64,000 nucleotides of DNA from an uncultured Lachnospiraceae bacterium. Its GTDB lineage: Bacteria; Bacillota; Clostridia; Lachnospirales; Lachnospiraceae. This document shows positions 43,643-51,385 of the stretch, piece after piece (position 1 is the stretch's first letter; the number at the start of each line of letters is the position of its first letter). The notes under the pieces are model-generated. The model was not told the DNA's origin. It did not search any database and saw only the letters and a program-made list of their open reading frames with translations. The stretch is from NCBI GenBank assembly GCA_900549665.1, contig URPH01000006.1, forward strand, positions 30,696 to 94,695, read 5' to 3'. The translations under genes were made by a program, and so were the position numbers.

Positions 43643-43853
43643 TAACTGCCTTTTGAAGCTTGATTTGTACCTGGCCGGAGCTTTTTTTAGAAATTGGCTT
43701 AATAATAAGATAGCTTCCTACAATCAGAATAATCGTTAAGACCCATGAGATTGGAAATGCTGAATATAGCACTTCCAATCTTTTCTTTTGTTCAAAAACA
43801 GTACAGATCCATGTGATGCGGAAAAGGCAGGTGCCAAGGAATAAGAGTACTTT
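43643..43853 (-). pseudogene. 3' remnant of a MATE-family efflux transporter
   Basis: Reading the - strand, codons from 43853 down give CLFRITWICTVFE, then LEVLYSAFPISWVLTIIL, the last two TM segments of a MATE transporter. The frame is closed upstream by a stop at 43854-43856, and no body of the gene exists. The end runs into the thioesterase 3' end. It marks one edge of a decayed or replaced segment. Confidence 0.7.
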
Positions 43854-43991
43854 TTATTGTAAAAAATATCTCTTAAAAATTTTTTGAAGCTATATTTTAT
43901 AGTTTTGTGAATATAAAAATTTGAAGAATATAGAACGGCATAATAGTTATTTTTTGTTGATTTTGTTTTAATAGTAATTATGATATACTAA

Positions 43992-44009
43992 TTTCATTAT
44001 ATAATGAAA
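43992..44009. repeat. 18-bp perfect palindrome at the edge of a gene remnant
   Basis: TTTCATTAT/ATAATGAAA with no loop. It ends where the open frame of the helicase-like remnant begins, so it may be a recombination joint or a regulator site. Confidence 0.55.
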
Positions 44010-44292
44010 GGGTAGTAAATTTGAAAGAAATGGTAAGATAAAAGATGTAAGTTATGTATTTGATTTTGCTTCTGACAGGACTTTAAAGATGGTATCGGAG
44101 GCAGTTTCTATATCGGCAAAAGCTGGTAAGCGTAATTCGGAAGATAAGAGAGTATTAGGTAAGTTTTTGAATTATTGTCCAGTGATATCTATCGAAGGTT
44201 CTGAGATGAAAGAGTACAGTGCGACCAGACTGTTGCAGCAGTTAAAGCGTGCATATGCTGATAAAGTAGTCAGAACTGGTAAATCAAAGTAA
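44008..44292 (+). pseudogene. 5'-truncated C-terminal remnant, probably of a DEAD/DEAH helicase or restriction subunit
   Basis: The frame is open from 44008, just after a stop, but has no start until ATG 44089. It encodes DVSYVFDFASDRTLKMV, then AKAGKRNSEDKRVLGKFLNY, then a C-terminal stretch rich in basic residues. The pattern is that of the C-terminal part of large helicase-type restriction or defence proteins. The body of such a gene is absent. The DUF1016 nuclease-fold gene follows 108 bp downstream, so the two may derive from one defence island. Confidence 0.5.
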
Positions 44293-44400
44293 TGTAAAAA
44301 ATGCGCATAGAAAGTACATAGCATAAATCTTTATAGATTCAGGTTTGTAGAATTAAGAAAATCGCAAGTTATCGAACTGACACATTGGAAAGGATTATAT

Positions 44401-45480
44401 ATGAGTGAATTGATTAAGGCTGATAATGAATATAAAGAGTGGATTGCCGGAATCTCCACTGATTTTAGAAAAAGCCAAATCAGGGCTTCTATGAAGATAA
44501 ATGATGAGATGCTAAGATTTTATTGGAAACTTGGTAAGGGTATTTCATCTATGAGTGAACAGTTCGGATATGGAACGGGATTCTATAAAACGGTGAGTAG
44601 CGATTTGAAAACTATTTTGCCAGATGTGAAATCATTTTCTCCGACTAATTTGAAATATATGAGATACTTTTATGAGATGTATCCTGATGCAGAGATTTGT
44701 CCTCAGGTTGAGGACAAATTAATTACAGATGCAAATCGTCCCCAAGTTGGGGATAATTTACAAATCATTTTTAGAATTCCATGGGGACATAACAAAATAA
44801 TACTTGATAAATGCAAAGGAAATTCTGCAAAGGCATTGTTTTATATCAGGAAGACTATTGAAAACAATTGGTCAAGAGATGTATTACTAAACTTCTTAGG
44901 AACGGATTTGTATGAACGTCAGGGCAAAGCAATAACTAACTTTTCTAATACACTTCCGATAGAACAGAGCGATTTAGCACAAGCAATTACAAAGGATCCA
45001 TATAATTTTGATTTTTTGACTTTGCGTGAAAGGTATGATGAAAAGGAACTAAAGGATGCGCTTATAGAGAAAGTTAATAATTTCCTTATGGAGTTAGGTA
45101 CTGGCTTTGCTTATATGGGCAGGGAAGTGAGAATTGAGGTAGGAGATACTGAAAAATTTATAGACATGTTATTTTACAATACTCAAAGGCATTGCTATGT
45201 TGTTGTAGAAATAAAGACAGGAAAATTTGATTCTTCTTACGCAGGTCAATTGGGAACTTATGTTGTGGCTGTTAATCATCAGATGAAATCAGAAGCTGAT
45301 AATCCTACTTTGGGGCTTCTGATTTGTAAAGATATGGATAAAGTAGAAGCTCAGTATGCATTGGAATCTACTAGCCAGCCACTTGGTATTTCCAGTTATG
45401 AATTATCAAAACTTATACCAGAAGAGTTCAGAGGCAGTATGCCTACCATTGAAGAAATTGAGGCTGAATTAAATGAATAA
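44401..45480 (+). CDS. DUF1016 (YhcG-like) PD-(D/E)XK nuclease-fold protein
   Basis: A 359-residue protein of the YhcG/DUF1016 family. The N-terminal DUF1016_N domain (residues about 10-140) shows FYWKLGKGIS and SFSPTNLKYMRYFYEMYP; IPWGHNKIILDKC begins the second half. The C-terminal nuclease-like domain has GRE...FIDMLFYN, then HCYVVVEIKTGKFDSSYAGQL, with the D-x(n)-E-x-K catalytic pattern. Members are linked to restriction loci and mobile regions; the activity is poorly known. Residues about 99-120 form an insert whose DNA contains two palindromes. The gene is more AT-rich than its surroundings, which suggests transfer. Confidence 0.88.
   Translation: MSELIKADNEYKEWIAGISTDFRKSQIRASMKINDEMLRFYWKLGKGISSMSEQFGYGTGFYKTVSSDLKTILPDVKSFSPTNLKYMRYFYEMYPDAEICPQVEDKLITDANRPQVGDNLQIIFRIPWGHNKIILDKCKGNSAKALFYIRKTIENNWSRDVLLNFLGTDLYERQGKAITNFSNTLPIEQSDLAQAITKDPYNFDFLTLRERYDEKELKDALIEKVNNFLMELGTGFAYMGREVRIEVGDTEKFIDMLFYNTQRHCYVVVEIKTGKFDSSYAGQLGTYVVAVNHQMKSEADNPTLGLLICKDMDKVEAQYALESTSQPLGISSYELSKLIPEEFRGSMPTIEEIEAELNE
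44695..44759 (+). repeat. Two similar hairpins inside the DUF1016 gene
   Basis: ATTTGTCCTCA-ggt-TGAGGACAAAT (44695-44719, perfect 11-bp arms) and AAATCGTCCCCA-agt-TGGGGATAATTT (44733-44759, arms with two G-T pairs). They encode the related peptides CPQVEDKL and RPQVGDNL. Confidence 0.75.
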
Positions 45481-45500
45481 ATTCGGATTGAATTAAATCG

Positions 45501-45543
45501 CTGCGCGATGGCCTGCGAAGGCTGTGGCGCAGTTTTCTCTTTA
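45501..45543 (+). terminator. Terminator after the DUF1016 gene
   Basis: CTGCGC (45501-45506) with GCGCAG (45527-45532), inner stem GCCT/AGGC, then TTTTCTCTTT. Confidence 0.65.
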
Positions 45544-45728
45544 ACTTAAAAAGGCAGTAGATAATGCATCCTAAAAGTAGTATTGTTAAATTACCACAAA
45601 ATAACAATCGAACAGGATCAACATTAACACTGCCATGAATAGTGTCATGCGTCGAATTATAGTTTCCACCTACGGCGGCTTTACCGCAGATTAAATTCGG
45701 CATAGGTGACTTTTTAAAAGCAAAAAAA
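45544..45728. other. Intergenic stretch without a supported gene
   Basis: I see only short inverted repeats here (for example CACCTA/TAGGTG around 45667-45710 with an inner GCGG/CCGC hairpin). No ORF with a binding site. Confidence 0.4.
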
Positions 45729-45758
45729 TTGACAAAAGATATTTGTTTTTGATATTAT
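45729..45758 (+). promoter_or_regulatory. Promoter of the fluoride-riboswitch antiporter unit
   Basis: TTGACA (45729-45734), 18 bp, TATTAT (45753-45758), directly ahead of the aptamer. Confidence 0.7.
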
Positions 45759-45763
45759 TATTT

Positions 45764-45830
45764 AGCAAGGGAATGAAGTTCTCCCTTAGTTGCAAAACTA
45801 AAACCGCTATTCTTAGCTGATGACTTCTGC
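45764..45830 (+). ncRNA. Fluoride (crcB) riboswitch aptamer
   Basis: The first stem is GGGA...TCCC with the conserved AATGAAGTTC loop; then a small extra hairpin TTAGTT-gcaa-AACTAA; then AAACCGCT-attctt-AGCTGATG and ACTTCTGC. The pseudoknot GAAGT (45775-45779) with ACTTC (45823-45827) is conserved in position. This is the layout of the crcB motif RNA, which senses fluoride. A transcription terminator overlaps the 3' end of the aptamer, so fluoride binding should allow read-through into the antiporter gene. Confidence 0.85.
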
Positions 45831-45859
45831 ATTTTGACGCAGAAATTATCAGCTTTTTT
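45815..45859 (+). terminator. Riboswitch-controlled terminator
   Basis: AGCTGAT (45815-45821) pairs with ATCAGCT (45848-45854), TTCTGC with GCAGAA inside, then a run of six T. The left arm is shared with the aptamer, making the two folds exclusive. Confidence 0.85.
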
Positions 45860-45894
45860 GCGTCTTAATATAGCTAAAAGGAGGCTTTTTTATT

Positions 45895-47076
45895 ATGTTG
45901 ATTAGTATTGCTATGATATTGCTGATGGGAATGTTTATGGGGTGGATATGTAAAAAAATCCATTTGCCCAGTCTGACGGGAATGATTTTTACAGGTATAA
46001 TACTTGGACCGTATTTTTTGAATATGATTGACAGTTCATTGTTAAATATATCTTCAGAATTGCGGAAAATCGCATTGATAATAATTTTGACAAGAGCAGG
46101 ATTATCGTTAGACTTAAATGATCTAAAAAGGGTAGGGCGTCCTGCAATTCTTATGTGCTTTGTCCCTGCCTGCTTTGAAATTATGGGAATGATTATATTG
46201 GCACCTAAATTATTGGGAATATCTATCTTAGATGCGGCAATTATGGGGACGGTTGTTGGGGCGGTTTCGCCGGCTGTAATTGTTCCTAAGATGTTGAAAC
46301 TTATGGAAGAGGGTTATGGCGTAAGACACAGTGTTCCACAACTGATACTTGCCGGTGCATCTGTTGATGATGTTTTTGTGATTGTAATGTTTACTGCCTT
46401 TACAGGACTTGCTCAAGGAAATGATGTATCAATCAGAAGCTTTGTTAATATCCCTGTTTCTATCCTTTTGGGGATTGTTACAGGAGCATTTATTGGGATT
46501 TTGCTCGCGTATTATTTTAAAAAAGTGCATATTAGAGATACATCAAAAGTTGTTATCATTTTGTGTCTGTCCTTTATTTTGGTGACATTTGAAGATAGGT
46601 TTTCCACTATTCTTCCATTTGCTTCTTTGATTGCAGTTATGGCAATAGGAATCGCTCTGCAAAAGAAACGAGAAGTTGTTGCAAAAAGATTGTCTGTAAA
46701 ATTTAATAAACTATGGGTTGTTGCTGAAATAGTTTTATTTGTGTTAGTTGGGGTAACGGTAGACATAAAATATGCTGTATCAGCAGGTGCTGTATCCGTT
46801 ATATTAATTTTAGGCGTTCTTATGTTTAGAATGCTGGGAGTATTTTTGTGTCTGTTAAAGACAAAACTTACCATGAGAGAAAGAATGTTTTGCATGATTG
46901 CATATACTCCAAAAGCCACAGTACAAGCGGCATTAGGTGGCGTTCCTTTGGCAATGGGGTTGTCTTGCGGCAATATTGTTCTGACTATAGCAGTAGTTGC
47001 AATTTTAATAACTGCTCCATTAGGAGCATTCTGTATTGATTTCACATATAAAAAGTTGTTAATAAATGAGGAATAA
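45895..47076 (+). CDS. Cation:proton antiporter (CPA family) under fluoride riboswitch control
   Basis: A 393-residue membrane protein with about 12 hydrophobic segments of the Na+/H+ exchanger (NhaP/Kef-like) fold. Recognisable parts are GMIFTGIILGPYFLN, LIIILTRAGLSLDL, the ion-site region VGAVSPAVIVPKML, LAGASVDDVFVIV with its Asp pair, and PKATVQAALGGVPLA. AAGGAGG precedes the ATG by 10 nt. Antiporters of this kind are known members of fluoride riboswitch regulons beside CrcB and CLC-F; the protein may limit fluoride or proton stress. The gene is AT-rich and lies in the accessory island. Confidence 0.92.
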   Translation: MLISIAMILLMGMFMGWICKKIHLPSLTGMIFTGIILGPYFLNMIDSSLLNISSELRKIALIIILTRAGLSLDLNDLKRVGRPAILMCFVPACFEIMGMIILAPKLLGISILDAAIMGTVVGAVSPAVIVPKMLKLMEEGYGVRHSVPQLILAGASVDDVFVIVMFTAFTGLAQGNDVSIRSFVNIPVSILLGIVTGAFIGILLAYYFKKVHIRDTSKVVIILCLSFILVTFEDRFSTILPFASLIAVMAIGIALQKKREVVAKRLSVKFNKLWVVAEIVLFVLVGVTVDIKYAVSAGAVSVILILGVLMFRMLGVFLCLLKTKLTMRERMFCMIAYTPKATVQAALGGVPLAMGLSCGNIVLTIAVVAILITAPLGAFCIDFTYKKLLINEE

Positions 47077-47252
47077 AATGAAAGTGTTAGATTATAATAA
47101 AAGAAATTGATGATAAATAAATTGATACTTGAATTCTACACCCATCTGGTTGATAATATACTTAATTACTGGGAATTAAATTTCCCAAGCTTGTTTTAAT
47201 GTAAATGCTATTATGATCTTGTTATACCGATCCATAGCAGAATGGAGACTTT

Positions 47253-47669
47253 ATGAAGATTTCAACCAAAGGCAGATATGCCCTGCGTATGATGTTGGAG
47301 CTTGCCTGCAGAGAAGACAATCAGCCGGTCAGCATCAAGGACATTGCAAAAAGCCAGGGAATATCGGAAAAATATCTGGAACAGATTATTTCCTTATTAA
47401 ATAAGGCAGGATATGTACACAGTATCCGCGGTGCCCAGGGTGGATACCGTCTGACCAAGGATCCCAAAGAATATACAGTCGGAATGATCTTAAGACAGAC
47501 CGAGGGTAATCTGGCACCGGTGGCCTGCATCGGCGACGATAAGGAGGTCTGTGACAGAAAGGCATCCTGCATCACAGTGCGTATTTATGAAAAAATCAAT
47601 GATGCGGTCAATGATGTTGTGGATCATATTACACTGGCGGATATGGTTGCATGGCAAAAAGAACAATAA
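47253..47669 (+). CDS. Rrf2-family transcriptional regulator (IscR/CymR type)
   Basis: A 138-residue winged-helix regulator beginning MKISTKGRYALRMMLELA, with the recognition helix in ISEKYLEQIISLLNKAGYV and the wing SIRGAQGGYRL. The C-terminal part has three Cys spaced C-x7-C-x5-C (ACIGDDKEVCDRKASC), as in cluster-binding IscR-like proteins, so it may sense Fe-S status; CymR-type members instead bind cysteine synthase. It lies 152 bp upstream of nifS-nifU, its likely targets, and motifs fitting this family are found before nifS, cysK and the M20 operon. GGAGA precedes the ATG. Confidence 0.93.
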   Translation: MKISTKGRYALRMMLELACREDNQPVSIKDIAKSQGISEKYLEQIISLLNKAGYVHSIRGAQGGYRLTKDPKEYTVGMILRQTEGNLAPVACIGDDKEVCDRKASCITVRIYEKINDAVNDVVDHITLADMVAWQKEQ

Positions 47670-47706
47670 AATACAGCAAAATGGCGCATTTAGCCTTATC
47701 TTTTTG

Positions 47707-47734
47707 TTGACAAATAGGAAGATAGGGCTATAAT
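47707..47734 (+). promoter_or_regulatory. nifS-nifU promoter
   Basis: TTGACA (47707-47712), 16 bp, TATAAT (47729-47734). Confidence 0.75.
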
Positions 47735-47747
47735 TATAATGTAATTC

Positions 47748-47768
47748 ATACCAAATAGGTAGGAAATG
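47748..47768 (+). promoter_or_regulatory. Rrf2-like motif downstream of the nifS promoter
   Basis: ATACCAAATAGGTAGGAAAT, starting about 7 bp after the predicted start point. Ungapped match to the sites at 30645 and 36567. Confidence 0.6.
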
Positions 47769-47821
47769 AAAACAGAGTAACTGCAGCCTGAAAATGGGTG
47801 CTGACAGAAAGAAGGCAAAAT

Positions 47822-49003
47822 ATGAAAAAGATAATTTATCTGGATAATGCTGCTACAACGCAGGTCGACCCAAAGGTACTTGAAGCAATGCTTCCTTTTT
47901 TTACAGAATATTATGGAAATCCTTCTGCTGTATATTCATTTGCCGAGACAGCAAAGAAAGCGGTTGAAGATGCAAGAGAGAAACTGGCAGAGCTTATTCA
48001 CGCCAAAAAGGATGAAATCTATTTTACCGGTGGCGGAAGCGAGTCAGACAACTGGGCATTGAAGGCAACAGCAGAGGCCTATGGCAATAAAGGTAAACAC
48101 ATCATCACCAGCAAGATTGAGCATCATGCTATCCTGCATACCTGTGAATGGCTGGAAAAACATGGTTTTGAAGTGACTTATCTGGATGTAGATGAAAAGG
48201 GTTTAATTAGCCCTGAAGAGCTGGAAAAAGCAATCCGTCCGGATACCATTCTGATCTCTGTCATGGCAGCCAACAATGAGATCGGAACGATTGAGCCATT
48301 GGCAGAAATCGGTGAAATTGCCCACAAACACGGCATTCTTTTCCATACTGATGCGGTACAGGCCTTTGGTCATATCCCGCTTGATGTAGATGCAATGCAT
48401 ATTGATATGCTTTCGGCAAGCGGCCACAAGATCAACGGACCCAAGGGAATCGGCCTTTTATATATCCGTAAGGGTGTCAAGATCCGTTCTTTTATCCATG
48501 GTGGTGCGCAGGAAAGACAGCGTAGAGCCGGTACACACAATGTCCCCGGTATCGTTGGTTTCGGCAAGGCAGCAGAGTTAGCACTCGCTAATATGGACGA
48601 ACGTATCAAATATGAAACAGAGTTGAGAGATTACCTGATTAAGAGAGTTAGCAGTGAAATCCCTTATACCAAAGTAAACGGAGATCTGGAAAAGAGACTT
48701 CCCAACAATGCCAACTTCTGTTTCCGCTTCATCGAGGGAGAATCCATGCTGATCCTCTTAGACCAGAACGGCATCTGCGGTTCATCGGGAAGTGCCTGCA
48801 CATCAGGTTCACTGGATCCGTCCCACGTACTTTTGGCAATCGGACTGCCGCATGAGATCGCACATGGATCCTTACGTCTGTCCCTGTCTGAAAAGACAAC
48901 CAGGGAAGATATTGATTTTACAATTGATGAATTAAAGAAAATCATTGAAAGATTACGGAATATGTCACCTCTTTATGAGGATTTTGTAAAGAAAAACAGC
49001 TAA
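47822..49003 (+). CDS. nifS: Cysteine desulfurase NifS/IscS type
   Basis: A 393-residue PLP enzyme that removes sulfur from cysteine as a protein persulfide for Fe-S clusters and thiolated tRNA. Features: YLDNAATTQVDP at the start, EHHAIL, VMAANNEIGT, HTDAVQAFGH, the PLP Lys in SASGHKINGPKG, and the persulfide Cys in GSSGSACTSGSLDPSHV, a long-loop (type I) signature. ATG 47822 has AGAAGG before it; an earlier ATG at 47798 is not supported. nifU follows 14 bp downstream. The same enzyme is the likely sulfur source for MnmA. Confidence 0.96.
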   Translation: MKKIIYLDNAATTQVDPKVLEAMLPFFTEYYGNPSAVYSFAETAKKAVEDAREKLAELIHAKKDEIYFTGGGSESDNWALKATAEAYGNKGKHIITSKIEHHAILHTCEWLEKHGFEVTYLDVDEKGLISPEELEKAIRPDTILISVMAANNEIGTIEPLAEIGEIAHKHGILFHTDAVQAFGHIPLDVDAMHIDMLSASGHKINGPKGIGLLYIRKGVKIRSFIHGGAQERQRRAGTHNVPGIVGFGKAAELALANMDERIKYETELRDYLIKRVSSEIPYTKVNGDLEKRLPNNANFCFRFIEGESMLILLDQNGICGSSGSACTSGSLDPSHVLLAIGLPHEIAHGSLRLSLSEKTTREDIDFTIDELKKIIERLRNMSPLYEDFVKKNS

Positions 49004-49017
49004 AGGAGGAAAGTTGT

Positions 49018-49461
49018 ATGTACAGTGAAAAAGTAATGGATCATTTTAACCATCCGAGAAATGTCGGAGAAATGGAAAATCCGAGTGGCGTTGGCACTGT
49101 CGGAAATGCCAAATGCGGAGACATTATGAGAATGTATTTAGATATTGATGATAACGGTACCATTCAGGATGCCAAGTTTAAGACCTTTGGATGCGGTGCC
49201 GCAGTAGCAACCAGCTCCATGGCAACCGAGCTTGTAAAAGGAAAGACCGTTCAGGATGCTTTGGACGTAACCAACAAAGCAGTTATGGAAGCTTTGGATG
49301 GACTTCCTCCGGTAAAGGTACACTGTTCTCTGTTAGCAGAGGAAGCAATCCATGCAGCATTGTGGGATTATTCTGAAAAAAGCGGTGTGAAGATTGATGG
49401 TCTTGAGAAACCGGTTAATGATATCGGTGAAAAAGAAGAGGTTGCTGACGAAGAATACTAA
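49018..49461 (+). CDS. nifU: Fe-S cluster scaffold NifU/IscU type
   Basis: A 147-residue scaffold with the three cluster-binding Cys: VGNAKCGDIM (with the conserved Asp), FKTFGCGAAVATSSM and KVHCSLLAEEAI. It is a single IscU-like domain with an acidic C-terminal tail (EKEEVADEEY). AAAGGAGG lies just before the ATG. It is co-transcribed with nifS and ends in a strong terminator. Confidence 0.96.
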   Translation: MYSEKVMDHFNHPRNVGEMENPSGVGTVGNAKCGDIMRMYLDIDDNGTIQDAKFKTFGCGAAVATSSMATELVKGKTVQDALDVTNKAVMEALDGLPPVKVHCSLLAEEAIHAALWDYSEKSGVKIDGLEKPVNDIGEKEEVADEEY

Positions 49462-49475
49462 GATTGACAAGCGTG

Positions 49476-49506
49476 GGCCGATGGTAAAAAAGCCATCGGC
49501 CTTTTT
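49476..49506 (+). terminator. nifU terminator
   Basis: Perfect 9-bp stem GGCCGATGG / CCATCGGCC with an 8-nt loop and TTTTT tail. Confidence 0.92.
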
Positions 49507-49534
49507 ATGTCCGCTTTTCATGTCCGGATTGAGG

Positions 49535-49793
49535 AAATTTCACCGGCTTCCGGCTGAGCAAGGGGATCTATGTGGTCTGGGAGCTATGGGATTCCTGCGC
49601 CTAGTAAGTGTAAATGTTGCCAGCTACTGCGTTTTGCCGGTAAAGGCACGGAAAATAAAACGCGCCTTTGGCTTGAACGGGTTATTTTCCGTGCCAGTTT
49701 TTCGTTTGTGGCAACATTAACGCTTACACGGCTCGGAATATACGCTCCCGGACCACATAGATCCCCTTGCTCAGCCGGAAGCCGGTGAAATTT
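49535..49793. repeat. 259-bp foldback element with 50-bp terminal inverted repeats
   Basis: The left arm 49535-49584 and right arm 49744-49793 are inverted copies identical at 49 of 50 positions (single T/C difference at 49578). Further inward, AATGTTGCCA (left) matches TGGCAACATT (right), and GGCACGGAAAATAA matches TTATTTTCCGTGCC, so the whole unit can fold into one long imperfect hairpin. Outside, TGTCC/GGACA also pair. Overlapping ORFs are a by-product of the symmetry. It resembles a non-autonomous miniature transposable element or a large structured RNA; no target duplication could be assigned. Confidence 0.85.
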
Positions 49794-49831
49794 TTGGACA
49801 TACGTTTTACTATATTTAAGTCGTAATCATA

Positions 49832-49852
49832 GTTATAGAATGAGGCTATAAC
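49832..49852 (+). promoter_or_regulatory. LysR-type T-N11-A box upstream of metY
   Basis: GTTATAG-N7-CTATAAC, the most symmetric of four such sites. Its centre is about 66 bp before the start point predicted for TAAGAT at 49896-49901. Confidence 0.6.
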
Positions 49853-49872
49853 GTGGTATCGGATTAGAGTAT

Positions 49873-49901
49873 TATACAACAACGAAATCCTGTGCTAAGA
49901 T
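49873..49901 (+). promoter_or_regulatory. Candidate metY promoter
   Basis: TATACA (49873-49878), 17 bp, TAAGAT (49896-49901). The same -10 sequence occurs at the M20 operon. The leader is about 150 nt; I found no S-box or T-box pattern in it. Confidence 0.45.
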
Positions 49902-50055
49902 AACATCATCAAGAGAACAACAAAAACAAACATTCAGAAAACATAAAGAATGTAAATGAAAATGATCGCGACATTTCAGTAAAGCTAAATACTGAAGATG
50001 CCAGGTAGAAAAGCAAAAGAAAGGTAAGCGGTTGATCCGCAAAAGGTAAAAAGAA

Positions 50056-51366
50056 ATGGCTAAGAAGACAAGAGCAGAAAGAGATTTTAAATTTGAAACA
50101 AAACAGCTTCACATTGGACAGGAAAATCCGGATCCGGTTACAGACGCAAGAGCCGTTCCGATATATCTGACATCCTCTTATGTATTCCATAACAGTGAGC
50201 ATGCGGCTGACAGATTTGGACTTCGTGATGCAGGTAATATTTACGGACGTCTGACCAATCCGACAGAGAGTGTGTTTGAAAGCAGAATTGCAGCATTGGA
50301 AGGCGGCGTTGCAGCCGTTGCCGTAAGCTCAGGCGCAGCAGCCCTTACCTATGCATTGCAGACAGCAGCACATGCAGGTGACCATATCGTAGCAGCCAAA
50401 AATATTTACGGCGGCACATACAACCTGTTAGCACATACACTTCCGGATTTTGGCATTGAAGCAACCTTTGTAGATCCTTTTGATTATGATGCGATCGAAG
50501 CAGCTATCAAGGACAATACAAAAGCAATCGAGATTGAAACACTTGGAAACCCCAACTCAGAGGTTGTTGATATTGAGAGAATTGCGCAGATCGCTCATGC
50601 ACACAAGATCCCGCTGATCGTTGACAATACATTTGCAACACCTTATCTGGTTCGTCCGATTGAATACGGTGCAGACATTGTTGTGCATTCTGCAACAAAA
50701 TTCATTGGCGGTCACGGTACGACCATCGGTGGTGTCATCGTTGACTCCGGTAACTTTGACTGGATCGCAAGTGGCAAATTCCCCTGGTTGACTGAGCCAA
50801 ACGTATCCTACCATGGTGTAAGCTTTGCAAAAGATGCAGCTCCGGCAGCATTTGTAACCTACATCCGTGCAATCTTACTTCGTGATACAGGCTCTACCTT
50901 GTCACCGGTTCATGCATTTATCTTCTTACAGGGACTGGAAACCTTATCCTTAAGAGTAGAAAGACATGTAGAAAATGCATTGAAGGTAGTACAGTTTTTG
51001 AAAGACCAGCCTTTGGTTGAAAAAGTAAATCATCCGTCTATTTCCACAGATCCGGAGCAGCAGAGACTGTACAAAAAATACTTCCCCAACGGTGGTGGCT
51101 CCATCTTTACCTTTGAAATCAAGGGTGATGCAAAAAAGGCACAGCAGTTTATCGATAATCTGGAACTGTTCTCTCTGTTAGCGAATGTAGCCGATGTAAA
51201 ATCACTTGCTATCCATCCGGCTTCCACAACACATTCAGAATGCAACGAGGCAGAGCTTCTGGATCAGGGCATCAAACCCAACACCATCAGACTTTCCATC
51301 GGTACAGAGCATATTGATGATATCATCGAAGATCTGTCAGAGGCATTTAAAGCGATTGCAGAATAA
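50056..51366 (+). CDS. metY: O-acetylhomoserine sulfhydrylase
   Basis: A 436-residue PLP enzyme of the MetY type, making homocysteine from O-acetylhomoserine and sulfide (methionine) and often also having cysteine synthase activity. The length of about 430 separates it from the 380-residue MetB/MetC group. Features: FETKQLHIGQENPDP, YGRLTNPTESVFESRIA, SSGAAALTYAL, the PLP Lys in HSATKFIGGHGT, and the long segment IVDSGNFDW that is typical of MetY. The ATG is preceded by AAAAGG. A LysR-type box and promoter are upstream; a terminator is downstream. Confidence 0.95.
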   Translation: MAKKTRAERDFKFETKQLHIGQENPDPVTDARAVPIYLTSSYVFHNSEHAADRFGLRDAGNIYGRLTNPTESVFESRIAALEGGVAAVAVSSGAAALTYALQTAAHAGDHIVAAKNIYGGTYNLLAHTLPDFGIEATFVDPFDYDAIEAAIKDNTKAIEIETLGNPNSEVVDIERIAQIAHAHKIPLIVDNTFATPYLVRPIEYGADIVVHSATKFIGGHGTTIGGVIVDSGNFDWIASGKFPWLTEPNVSYHGVSFAKDAAPAAFVTYIRAILLRDTGSTLSPVHAFIFLQGLETLSLRVERHVENALKVVQFLKDQPLVEKVNHPSISTDPEQQRLYKKYFPNGGGSIFTFEIKGDAKKAQQFIDNLELFSLLANVADVKSLAIHPASTTHSECNEAELLDQGIKPNTIRLSIGTEHIDDIIEDLSEAFKAIAE

Positions 51367-51385
51367 ATTTAAAAACGCATAATGA

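Noticed and set aside
43554..43778. 74-codon - strand ORF as an intact small gene
   Set aside because: Its sequence continues upstream of the nominal start as MATE transporter residues and then hits a stop, so it is a remnant.
49394..49788. Two overlapping ORFs in the foldback region
   Set aside because: They cross the nifU end, its terminator and the inverted repeat; no binding site and no protein-like composition.
49794..50055. SAM riboswitch or T-box before metY
   Set aside because: None of the conserved core sequences of either class could be found; only a LysR-type palindrome is visible.
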